This document shows, piece after piece, positions 15,027-22,691 of a stretch of 37,573 nt of DNA (position 1 is its first letter; each line of letters opens with the position of its first letter). This DNA is from Candidatus Auribacterota bacterium. GTDB lineage: Bacteria > Auribacterota > Tritonobacteria > UBA1439. The position numbers and the translations under genes were made by a program. The stretch lies in NCBI GenBank assembly GCA_026392035.1, contig JAPLCX010000037.1:1-37573 (forward strand), written 5' to 3'. Below the pieces are notes generated by a model. That model was not told the origin of the DNA and searched no databases. It was given only the letters and a program-made list of their open reading frames with translations.

Positions 15027-15155
15027 CCATTAAACTCTAAACCCTAAACCATAAACAAATCCAAAATGCAAAATCCAAACCTATAAAATATAGTGATTTT
15101 GGGTTTTGTGCTTTGCATTTGTTTCGGATTTAGAGTTTCGTATTTCGAGTTTGTC
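15027..15155. repeat. AAACCCTAAA interspersed inverted repeat, copy 3
   Basis: The left arm (ACTCTAAACCCTAAACC, AAACAAATCCAAAATGCAAA) mirrors the right arm (TTTGCATTTGTTTCGGATTT, AGAGTTTCGTATTTCGAG). It separates the start of the DUF362 gene from the end of the phospholipase-D-like gene. The last residues of the latter (about TRNTKL) are encoded in the right arm, as in rnhB. About 170 bases here hold nothing else. Confidence 0.75.
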
Positions 15156-15990
15156 CTTCCTTGTGCTGGCGGTCGAGCTCCGCGCAGATCTTATCGCGGA
15201 GCGTCTTGCATTCCTCTCCGGATTTGGCGATGTCCGGATCGTTCCACATCGCTTCGAATTCCGCCTGGAAGTCGGTGATGAGCGTGCGGTCCTCGGGGCC
15301 GCTGATGATCATGAGGTTTTCCAGGTTCTTTGTCTCCGCATACGTGGACCAGTTGTAGCTTCCGGTGACGAGTGTGTCTCCGTTGACGACCGCGGACTTG
15401 TGGTGGAGCAGGGCGGCCTTCGGGTGAAAATGGTCATAGGCGGCCTTGCCCTCTTTGTCATCCCAGGAGAATGCGGGGAACCACTTGTACTTGATCTCTA
15501 TGTTGGAGATAGGTTTCTGACGATATTCGCTGACGATCTGCTTGAACTCGCTCTCCACGGCAAGTTTCCTCTCCTCGGGATTTTTGAGGAAGTACTTGCG
15601 CCGCTCGGCCACCCGCCGGTACGCCTCGATCTTGCCTGAGACGATGCCCTCCATGTCGGGTATGACCGAGGTCGGCTCCCTGAAGAGCTGGCTCAGGTTG
15701 GCGAGGATGCGGATGCGCACGCCGGGGAAATCGCGGGCGATGCGGAGGAGGCTTTCGGAGAGGGAAGGCGAGGTAAAGCTGAATATCATGATGTCGATCG
15801 TCGCCGGCTGACCCTTCTTCGCCCTGGACACCGCCTCGGAGAATCCTTCCTTGACGTACTTCTCAAGGCGCTCCACGCTGTTGAAATAAGCGTCTATCTT
15901 CGCCTCGAGGTGCGCCGGCAGAAAGAGACAGAGCCCCGCGAGCGAAGCCGCCAGGGAGCTAGCGAGTGGTTTTTTTCTCAGCGCGCTCAT
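15130..15990 (-). CDS. Exported phospholipase-D-like protein, HKD variant
   Basis: This 286-residue protein has a signal peptide (MSALRKKPLASSLAASLAGL, ending near LEA). ATG 15990 is preferred; the frame is also open to 16008. A single PLD motif lies at about residue 195: LLHHKSAVVNGDTLVTGSYN. In the canonical H-x-K-x4-D the last position is Asp; here it is Asn, while the downstream GSYNWS is intact. An alpha-helical insert (about 110-165) precedes the motif. Single-motif PLD proteins act as dimers on phosphodiesters (nucleic acid or lipid). It overlaps the upstream PLD gene by about 30 bases, so the pair may form a heterodimer. Its C-terminus runs into repeat copy 3. Confidence 0.85.
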   Translation of the reverse strand: MSALRKKPLASSLAASLAGLCLFLPAHLEAKIDAYFNSVERLEKYVKEGFSEAVSRAKKGQPATIDIMIFSFTSPSLSESLLRIARDFPGVRIRILANLSQLFREPTSVIPDMEGIVSGKIEAYRRVAERRKYFLKNPEERKLAVESEFKQIVSEYRQKPISNIEIKYKWFPAFSWDDKEGKAAYDHFHPKAALLHHKSAVVNGDTLVTGSYNWSTYAETKNLENLMIISGPEDRTLITDFQAEFEAMWNDPDIAKSGEECKTLRDKICAELDRQHKEGQTRNTKL

Positions 15991-16729
15991 CCTTATTTTT
16001 ACCCTCATCGGGATTGAGAACCCATTGCCCCATGCCGTCCCAGAGGCGGTCGAACTCTCCCTGGAACGACTTCACCATCTCGGGATTGTCCAGGAAAAAG
16101 AAGCGGTCCTCCGTGTACTTCACATTCGCGCCGGGTTCGATGTTGGCGCTCCCGGTGAACACGTGCCTCCCATCAATGATGCCGAATTTCTCGTGCATGG
16201 TCTGGAATGGGAGGCCGGTTGCCTTCTCCGCCCGCGCAGGATCTACTATCTTTATCGCGATCTGGAGCCTGTCTTTCCTGATGCGCTCGACCGCCTCGTT
16301 GATCACGGGTACATTATTCTTGTCCTTGATGGAGGGGTCGAGGAAAAGGCGAATCTTGACGCCGCGCTCGCACGCGTTGGCGATTTCGGTGTGCTCGGGT
16401 GTGTAGATGCCGTAGAGGTAGCAGGCGATGTCAATCGTTTTCTGCGCGCGCCGTATGAGGTCTATGAGCGGGAAGCTCAGGTCTCCTGGACGGATCGAGG
16501 TTCCTTTCCCGTCCGGATCCAGAATTTCGACCTTCTTGTTGTAGTTGACAGGGGAGTAACCTCCGAACGGCGACATAAAGACCATGTTCCTGAGCGTGGC
16601 TGACACAGGTGGGAGGGATGGCGTGACCTTCACGGGCGCGGGCGGCTGTTCAGGCGCGGCGTCCGACGGCAGGGCGAGTGCCGCTGCGCACAGAGATGAG
16701 AGAACCATTGTCACCAGAAACCAGCGCAT
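15959..16729 (-). CDS. Exported phospholipase-D-like protein
   Basis: This 256-residue protein starts at ATG 16729 (AGGTG eight bases upstream) with signal peptide MRWFLVTMVLSSLCAAALAL. A proline-rich stretch follows, then a PLD domain: DLIRRAQKTIDIACYLYGI, then RGVKIRLFLDPS. The complete HKD motif MHEKFGIIDGRHVFTGSANI is at about residues 177-196. Family members with this layout include periplasmic or secreted endonuclease-like enzymes; the substrate cannot be told. It is co-transcribed with the overlapping downstream PLD-like gene, whose motif has Asn in place of Asp, so this copy may supply the intact half of an active site. Confidence 0.88.
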   Translation of the reverse strand: MRWFLVTMVLSSLCAAALALPSDAAPEQPPAPVKVTPSLPPVSATLRNMVFMSPFGGYSPVNYNKKVEILDPDGKGTSIRPGDLSFPLIDLIRRAQKTIDIACYLYGIYTPEHTEIANACERGVKIRLFLDPSIKDKNNVPVINEAVERIRKDRLQIAIKIVDPARAEKATGLPFQTMHEKFGIIDGRHVFTGSANIEPGANVKYTEDRFFFLDNPEMVKSFQGEFDRLWDGMGQWVLNPDEGKNKDERAEKKTTR

Positions 16730-16830
16730 GATTTGTTCACCTGTACGGTAGCTTAATCCTATCCGTTCCACTGCCGCCGGTCAAGGACAAAAGCTGATCT
16801 GAGGCCTCCCTATTTTCACCAGGAACCCTC

Positions 16831-16964
16831 AATGTTTTACCACGGAGGACACTGAGAAGCACGGAGGACACTGAGAATGCGTATTTATAACTTTCTGATC
16901 TTTTATCTGATACATAATCTCCGTGTGCTCCGTGAAACTCCGTGCTCTCCGTGGTGAAAACATT
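16831..16964. repeat. CACGGAGGACAC inverted repeat element, copy 1
   Basis: The left arm AATGTTTTACCACGGAGGAC is answered on the right by CTCTCCGTGGTGAAAACATT. Internal CACGGAGGACACTGAG units are answered by CTCCGTGTGCTCCGTGAAAC. It forms a long imperfect hairpin in the 312-bp gap between the PLD-like and metallophosphoesterase genes. Related elements lie at 32433-32537 and 35196-35392. Confidence 0.8.
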
Positions 16965-17041
16965 ATGGTTGCTTTCCATAAATCACCTACGGGATAAAAT
17001 GGCTGAAGGCCCACATTTGAATACATAATCGGGGCAGCGCT

Positions 17042-17818
17042 TCAGAACTGGATGACGGTTACCTCCGGCCTGCAAAATACGCGTATCGGCATGTAAAAGG
17101 TGCCAATGCCCGGATTCACGTAGAGGGGGCCGGCGCCTGTCTGGTAGAGCCCCATTTCGTATCTGCCGGTGCCCCACGGGACCGCGACAGCTCCCCAGAG
17201 CGGGATGCGCAGTTGGCCGCCGTGCGAATGGCCCGCGAGGATGAGGTCAAATGTCTTTCCTTTCAGGAGATCGGCGAATGCGGGGTAGTGGGTCAGCAAA
17301 AGGCGCTTGCCCGTGGGCTCCTTTTTAATAAAACCAGTGTTGTGGCTTGAAGCGCCCACGATGATGATTTTTCCATCAGGACTCGCCACCGCTTGGTCCA
17401 CGAGCCATGCCCCTCCGGTCGCCGCGAACGACCGTTCGATCTCCTCGAACGGCGCCCCGCTCCAGTAGTCATGGTTGCCGGGGACGCCGAACAGCGGAGA
17501 GCGGATCCCGCGCAGCAGCGCGAGCGCCTCCTTGAGGTGTGCCTTCTCCTCCACGATGTCTCCGGTGAAACAGACGAAGTCCGGGTCGAGGGCGTTGATC
17601 TTATCCACGAGCCCCCGGAGCATCGCCCGGTCGCCCCTGTAGTGGAGATCGGTGAAGTGAACCAGGCGATGGGTCGGCCCCGTCCCGCCCAGATTTATTT
17701 TCCGCGTCCTGATCCAGTCCGGCTCGACGAGAAAACCGTCGACTATGCACACCGACGGCAGTGCATAGAGCGCGAGGCGGAGGAGGGTGCGGTTGCCGAG
17801 CTTGAGCATGCGCATCAT
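17042..17818 (-). CDS. Metallophosphoesterase (calcineurin-like)
   Basis: This 258-residue enzyme has a single N-terminal membrane or signal segment (about residues 10-27) and the full dimetal phosphoesterase motif set: HFTDLHYRGD, FTGDIVEE, GVPGNHDYW, LLLTHYPAF and AGHSHGGQLRIP. This arrangement is seen in membrane-anchored YkuE-like or UDP-diacylglucosamine-hydrolase-like proteins. The substrate could be a lipid-linked or nucleotide phosphoester and is not determined here. Its ATG overlaps the stop of the upstream KimA-like transporter (ATGA), so the two are translationally coupled. A role with the transporter, for example turnover of a regulatory nucleotide, is speculation. Confidence 0.88.
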   Translation of the reverse strand: MMRMLKLGNRTLLRLALYALPSVCIVDGFLVEPDWIRTRKINLGGTGPTHRLVHFTDLHYRGDRAMLRGLVDKINALDPDFVCFTGDIVEEKAHLKEALALLRGIRSPLFGVPGNHDYWSGAPFEEIERSFAATGGAWLVDQAVASPDGKIIIVGASSHNTGFIKKEPTGKRLLLTHYPAFADLLKGKTFDLILAGHSHGGQLRIPLWGAVAVPWGTGRYEMGLYQTGAGPLYVNPGIGTFYMPIRVFCRPEVTVIQF

Positions 17819-19842
17819 ACGTTTTCCCGCACGGATTTCGGCGTCGCGTACATCCTGATGGGGAGAACAAAGAAGGGAATCCCCTCGGAGTAGAACTTTT
17901 TCTGAATGGCGGACACGACGTAGTTGTGGAGCCAGCGCGACAGGAATGAATCCTGCGGGAACGCGAGGCGTCCCGCAAAGAAGATGGCCTGGGGGAAGCG
18001 GTCCAGTATCTTCGTGCCCAGCTGAGTGATCTCGTCAACAACGTCGGTGCCGATATGGGAGATCCCCTCGGCGTAATAACCGTGCTTCTGCATGTAGCTC
18101 ACGTAACGGTCCAGATCGCTCTTCACCTTGCCCTCGAGCTGGTCAAGCTCGTGAGCACCTTTAAAGACTCCGGCATCAACGAGGCCGATCTGAACGAACA
18201 CGAAATTCCTGAACACATCCCCGAACATCCTGAAAATGCTGAACAGCGTGTGGAGCCCCATCCCATTGAAGCCGTTCACGAGCACCACCGCGGTCCTCGC
18301 CTGCGGATCAAAGTCCTGGCCGGCCCGGGGGCGGGGGGCGACGCCGGGAATGATCTCCGGGCTCGAGGATTCGGTCACGGCGATGAGGGCGTCCAGATTC
18401 CGGAGGAGGCGGGCGGTGTGCGTGTAGTGGCTCTTTATGGCGATGACGATGGCGATCAGCGTGCCGGTGACCGCCAGGGTTATCCATCCCCCCTCGTTGA
18501 ACTTGGCGATGGTGACGGAGATGAGGATGAAGACGCAGAGGACCAGGCCCACGCCGTTCACGAACAGTTTCTTACGCCAGGGGCTAAATTTCTCACGGGA
18601 GCGCCACCAGTGCCGAACCATTCCGAGCTGCGAGAGGACAAAGGTGATAAAGACATTGATGCTGTAGAGCACGATGAGGAAGCGGACAGAACCGCGGCTG
18701 AGGAGCATCAGCGCGAGCCCCGCCGCTCCCATGAGCAGAATGCCGTTCTGCGTCACAAGGCGGTCGCTGAGCATCGCGAAACGAGTGGGGACCCATCGGT
18801 CCATGGCCATGTTGGCGAGCACCCGGGGCCCGTCGAGGAAGCCGGTCTGCGCGGCGACGAAGAGTATTGCCGCCTCGGAGATGAGGGTGATGAGCACGAA
18901 GAGATACCCCGTCCGCCCCCAGTCGCCGGCAATTCGTTCAAAAAGTACCGCGTTCAATGTCTTTCCGGCCTGTAACTGAGCCCCGAAGAGTATGAATGCG
19001 AACATGAGTCCCATCGCCATGAAGGCCAACGACACCGCCATATAGCGCATGGTGCGTTTACCCGTCTGGACCTTCGGCTCCCGGAGGATCGGGAGGCCGT
19101 TGCTCACCGCCTCGATCCCGGTATAGGTGCCCGCTCCCATGCTGTATGCGCGCAGCATCAGGAAAAGCATCCCGACGAAACCGAGCTCCGCGCTCGCCCG
19201 TTGGACCTCGGCCACCGTCTGTTTCGCAACCATGGGGAGACTCGTGAAGTGCGCCCCGAGCGCATAGATGATCGAAAACACATGGGTGATCACGAAGATT
19301 AAAAAGATCGGCACGAGCGGGAGCACCGATTCCTTCACTCCGCGCAGGTTCAGCACGGTGATTATCGCGACCCCGCCGACTGCGAGGCTTGGTTTCCAGG
19401 AATACCATTCCGGGGGGAGGAAGCTGAAGATGGCATCCGAACCGCTCGCGATGGAGATCGTGATGGTGAGCACGTAGTCAACCAGGAGGGCGCAGCCGGA
19501 GACCATCCCGAGAGTGGGGGAGAGCAGCTTGCTCGCGACGAGGTAGCCGCCGCCTCCCGTCGGGAAGAGTTCTATGATCTGAGAGTAACTCGCGCTGATG
19601 ATGAACACGGTCAGCGCAGTGCCCAGGGCCACGAAGATCGCGAGGTAGATGCGCCCCTGGAGTGCGAGGAATGCCTCCTGGGGGCCGTAGCATGAAGAGG
19701 AGAGGCCATCAGCGCCCAGCCCGACCCAGGCGAAGAACGCGATGAGCGAGAGCTTATGGAAGATCGCCTTGTCATGGGGGCTGTGGGCGGCCCCGATGAC
19801 CAGGATCTTCAGCCGGTTGAGGAGCGACGGTTTAGAGTGCAT
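17815..19842 (-). CDS. APC-family transporter, KimA-like (probable potassium importer)
   Basis: This 675-residue protein has about 12 membrane helices followed by a soluble C-terminal domain of roughly 190 residues (from about residue 485). The GLGADGLSSSCYGPQEAFLAL motif in the first helices matches the KimA/YdaO branch of the APC superfamily, which includes proton-coupled K+ importers, rather than typical amino-acid permeases. Other landmarks are ELFPTGGGGYLVASKLLSP, GVKESVLPLVPIFL and YTGIEAVSNGLPIL. In characterised KimA the cytoplasmic domain takes part in gating. The presence of kdpABCDE 3 kb away supports a potassium role. No strong RBS precedes ATG 19842, and no ydaO-type riboswitch was seen in the 308-bp upstream gap. 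Amino-acid transport remains possible. Confidence 0.75.
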   Translation of the reverse strand: MHSKPSLLNRLKILVIGAAHSPHDKAIFHKLSLIAFFAWVGLGADGLSSSCYGPQEAFLALQGRIYLAIFVALGTALTVFIISASYSQIIELFPTGGGGYLVASKLLSPTLGMVSGCALLVDYVLTITISIASGSDAIFSFLPPEWYSWKPSLAVGGVAIITVLNLRGVKESVLPLVPIFLIFVITHVFSIIYALGAHFTSLPMVAKQTVAEVQRASAELGFVGMLFLMLRAYSMGAGTYTGIEAVSNGLPILREPKVQTGKRTMRYMAVSLAFMAMGLMFAFILFGAQLQAGKTLNAVLFERIAGDWGRTGYLFVLITLISEAAILFVAAQTGFLDGPRVLANMAMDRWVPTRFAMLSDRLVTQNGILLMGAAGLALMLLSRGSVRFLIVLYSINVFITFVLSQLGMVRHWWRSREKFSPWRKKLFVNGVGLVLCVFILISVTIAKFNEGGWITLAVTGTLIAIVIAIKSHYTHTARLLRNLDALIAVTESSSPEIIPGVAPRPRAGQDFDPQARTAVVLVNGFNGMGLHTLFSIFRMFGDVFRNFVFVQIGLVDAGVFKGAHELDQLEGKVKSDLDRYVSYMQKHGYYAEGISHIGTDVVDEITQLGTKILDRFPQAIFFAGRLAFPQDSFLSRWLHNYVVSAIQKKFYSEGIPFFVLPIRMYATPKSVRENV

Positions 19843-19984
19843 TCAGGGGTGCGACCTTACGTGCGTTACATTCTATAGCTCAGGGGAAGAGGTGTCAAGC
19901 CTATGCCGGCCCCCTCATGGCGCAGATGGTTTAAATATATATGTGGATTTTTGCATAGTGACATCAGCTTCTTGTCCTAATTCC

Positions 19985-20010
19985 GTAGCGCACCCTTAAG
20001 GGTGCGCTAC
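19985..20010. repeat. 26-bp perfect palindrome centred on CTTAAG
   Basis: Arms GTAGCGCACCCTT/AAGGGTGCGCTAC form a perfect dyad with the same centre and GTAGC ends as the element at 5220-5247. It lies in the gap between the divergent KimA-like and CNT genes; a half-site AGTGTCGGCTAC follows near 20040. Apart from these palindromes nothing was recognised in 19843-20150. Confidence 0.8.
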
Positions 20011-20150
20011 TAATGGGACAAGGTTTGACCCTCCTCACAAGTGTCGGCTACGAGGCAATGGGAGTACACATGTGTAATCTCATCGCCGAAAATATCATCT
20101 TGTGCTCCGGTGGAGAATGCCATAACATTTCAGCGTGAAAGGAGACGGCC

Positions 20151-21515
20151 ATGTATAGATTCATAAGTCTCATAGGGACGATCGTCATCCTGGGGGTCGC
20201 GTTTCTCATGTCGAACAACAAGAGGAGAATCAGCTTCCGCGTCGTGGTCTGGGGGACTATGCTCCAGGTCTTCTTCGCGTTCCTCGTAATCCCGAACAGC
20301 CCGCTCAACCAGTTTGTCAAAAGCGCCTTCGGCCTCCGCGCTGCGCCTGGTGAGGTGTTCTTCAATACCATGAATGACGTCATCATCAGGCTCCTGAGCT
20401 TCACGGCTGACGGATCGAAGTTCATCTTTGGAAATCTCATCGGCAACAATGTCCCGATCGGCATCGGTGACCCGGCGACCAACATGCCGGCGAAACAGGT
20501 GGCGGGCTACGTTGCGATGACGGGGGCATACTTCGCCTTCTCTGTTCTGCCGACGATAATATTTTTCTCTGCGCTCATGTCCGTGCTCTACCACCTCGGG
20601 ATCATGCAGAGGGTGGTCGCCTTCGTCGCCTGGATCATGGAGCGGTGCATGGGGACGAGCGGGGCCGAGACGCTCTCCGCGTCGGCAAATATATTCCTCG
20701 GCCAGACGGAGGCGCCGCTCACCGTCAGGCCGTTCATCGAAGAGATGACAATGTCCGAGATTATGTGCGTGATGTGCGCGGGGTTCGCCACGGTGGCGGG
20801 GGGGGTCATGGCGGCCTACGTGGGGATGCTCAAGGATTATTTCCCTGACATCGCGGGCCACCTGCTCACCGCGAGCATCATGTCGGCGCCGGCGGCGATC
20901 GTCATGGCCAAGCTGATCTACCCCGAAACGGAGGTGCCGAAGACGAAGGGGGGTGTGCGGATACACCTGCCGAAGACGTGCGCCAACCTCATCGACGCCG
21001 CCGCGAGCGGCGCCGCGACCGGGCTGCAGCTCGCGCTGAACGTCGGCGCGATGCTCCTCGCCTTCATCGCCCTCGTCAGCATGGCCAACTACGGGGTCGA
21101 GAAGATCGGGGCGCTGTGCAACCTGATCTTCGGCACCTCATTGCAGATCAACCTGCAGATACTGTTCGGCTACGCCTTCGCCCCGTTCTGCTGGATCATG
21201 GGCGTTCCATGGGTGGATTGCATGAACATCGGGACACTCCTCGGCGAGCGGCTCGCGATCAACGAGTTCGTGGCGTATCTCCACCTCGCCGACTTCGCGG
21301 CAAAAGGGATCCATCTCCAGTACCGGAGCTACGTCATCGTCACCTACGCCCTCTGCGGTTTTGCCAACTTCAGCTCCATCGCGATCCAGATCGGGGGGAT
21401 CGGGGGAATGGCGCCCTCGCGCCGGCACGACCTCGCGAAACTGGGGCTGAAAGCGATGTTCGGCGGGCTCCTGGCATCTTACATGACGGGCACAATTGCG
21501 GGGATGTTTGTCTGA
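20151..21515 (+). CDS. Concentrative nucleoside transporter (CNT/NupC family)
   Basis: This 454-residue inner-membrane symporter imports nucleosides with H+ or Na+. ATG 20151 follows AAAGGAG-ACGGCC. Family motifs are complete: GQTEAPLTVRPFIEEMTMSE at about residues 184-203, AGFATVAGGVMAAYVG, SAPAAIVMAKL and WVDCMNIGTLLGERLAINEF with NEFVAY at about 370. CALCGFANFSSIAIQIGGIG follows near the C-terminus, the helices that form the nucleoside and ion sites. The N-terminal helices are present and the length is typical or slightly long. It seems monocistronic, with 173 bp to the next gene. Confidence 0.93.
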   Translation: MYRFISLIGTIVILGVAFLMSNNKRRISFRVVVWGTMLQVFFAFLVIPNSPLNQFVKSAFGLRAAPGEVFFNTMNDVIIRLLSFTADGSKFIFGNLIGNNVPIGIGDPATNMPAKQVAGYVAMTGAYFAFSVLPTIIFFSALMSVLYHLGIMQRVVAFVAWIMERCMGTSGAETLSASANIFLGQTEAPLTVRPFIEEMTMSEIMCVMCAGFATVAGGVMAAYVGMLKDYFPDIAGHLLTASIMSAPAAIVMAKLIYPETEVPKTKGGVRIHLPKTCANLIDAAASGAATGLQLALNVGAMLLAFIALVSMANYGVEKIGALCNLIFGTSLQINLQILFGYAFAPFCWIMGVPWVDCMNIGTLLGERLAINEFVAYLHLADFAAKGIHLQYRSYVIVTYALCGFANFSSIAIQIGGIGGMAPSRRHDLAKLGLKAMFGGLLASYMTGTIAGMFV

Positions 21516-21688
21516 CCTCCCGTGTGAGCCGTTATACATTTATCCGCGCCGCTCGGTCAAATCTCCTCTGATTATTCTGTAGTGAACTAACATCTTTTTT
21601 ATGCCTTTACGCCCCATTTTTATTAGCTCCCATCTCAGTCATATGCCACCATCCCACCATGATAACAATCAACATCCTGGGGCTGTAA

Positions 21689-22591
21689 ATGAGACGACCG
21701 GCCTGTGTAATAATGGTAGCACTCAGCATTGGGACTGTATTCCCGCGATTCATCCTCGCCCAAGATACTCCCGATGCTGAGCCACGAGGAGATTATGAGG
21801 AGCAGGCGATTGCAGAAATTCAAAAGCAATGTGAGCAGATTTTTCTCCTTAACCATGTCCCGCCCTTTGCGCTTGCTGACCACGGGCTGAACAGGCTTGA
21901 CGAACTGCTCCCTGCCAAATTCGGAACAGAAGCCGATTTCATGAGCAACTATGTCTACGAAGGCGCCAATGTTGCGAAGAACGGCGTGCAGATTTCACAG
22001 GACTACTACACGGAGCTTACACATCAGTTTGGTAACTTCTCGGGAGGGTTGGGCTTCGACTACTGGCAGATCGATACGACATGGAAAGGGATTGAGCCGA
22101 GCACCATGGAGCGTGATTTCACCGTGTATGCTCCTCTCGCGTGGAAGATCATCTCGATCAGCCCGTATTGGAAATATTTCTATTATGATGATATCGGGGC
22201 GAAAGATAGCGGTGAGATTGGAAGCAAATTCAGCCTCGATATGCCGCTCAAGCCAACCTTTACGTATAAGTATGACTATCGCTTTTACAAAGGGAGCTAC
22301 TATGAGTGGGACATCTCCCACAATATTAATATTGCCTCGAACGGCGAACGACTCGCCATCTTGACCCCTTCAATGGCTTTGGGAATGGATGACCATAAGT
22401 ATCAGCGCAATACCACGCTTACGCACATCGACTGGGGGCTGGAGCTGGGAGTACCGCTCAATCACCACATTATTGCGTGCGGCGTTATCCATTTCACGAA
22501 AAGCCTAACTCATGAGACTTATACCCCGGCTGTTGATATATTTGAAGACATCATACCGTGGGGTGGGCTCAAGATGACGATGCAGTTCTGA
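21689..22591 (+). CDS. Predicted outer-membrane beta-barrel protein
   Basis: This 300-residue protein was not recognised by name. It has a signal peptide (MRRPACVIMVALSIGTVFPR, cleavage near ILAQ), a helical stretch (about 30-65) and then alternating aromatic strands typical of barrels: YYTELTHQFGNFSGGLGFDY, WKIISISPYWKYFYY and TFTYKYDYRFYKGSYYEWDI. It ends in KMTMQF, a terminal Phe as in BAM-targeted barrels. It lies 100 bp before kdpA on the same strand. No KdpF-like peptide is seen in that gap. It could be a porin co-regulated with potassium uptake, but that rests on position only. Confidence 0.6.
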   Translation: MRRPACVIMVALSIGTVFPRFILAQDTPDAEPRGDYEEQAIAEIQKQCEQIFLLNHVPPFALADHGLNRLDELLPAKFGTEADFMSNYVYEGANVAKNGVQISQDYYTELTHQFGNFSGGLGFDYWQIDTTWKGIEPSTMERDFTVYAPLAWKIISISPYWKYFYYDDIGAKDSGEIGSKFSLDMPLKPTFTYKYDYRFYKGSYYEWDISHNINIASNGERLAILTPSMALGMDDHKYQRNTTLTHIDWGLELGVPLNHHIIACGVIHFTKSLTHETYTPAVDIFEDIIPWGGLKMTMQF

Positions 22592-22691
22592 GAAAGGCAG
22601 GGGGCGGAAACAGAGTAAATTAACATATTTTTTATTCCTTCCTGCCACCTTTTTATTACCTATAGTCCGGCTATTGCCATAACATGATAAT

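Noticed and set aside
18055-18975. Plus-strand open frame of 306 codons opposite the KimA-like gene
   Set aside because: Antisense to clear membrane helices; its His, Glu and Asp richness mirrors hydrophobic codons on the other strand.
19843-20150. A ydaO-type (c-di-AMP) riboswitch upstream of the KimA-like gene
   Set aside because: The conserved blocks of that RNA were not seen in the gap on the minus strand; only palindromic repeats were visible.
20130-20966. Minus-strand open frame opposite the CNT transporter gene
   Set aside because: The composition (Arg, His, Asp, Glu) is the complement of hydrophobic codons; the CNT motifs on the plus strand are decisive.
22592-22691. A kdpF gene before kdpA
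   Set aside because: No start codon followed by a hydrophobic frame of about 25-30 codons is present; the only nearby ATGs hit stops at once.
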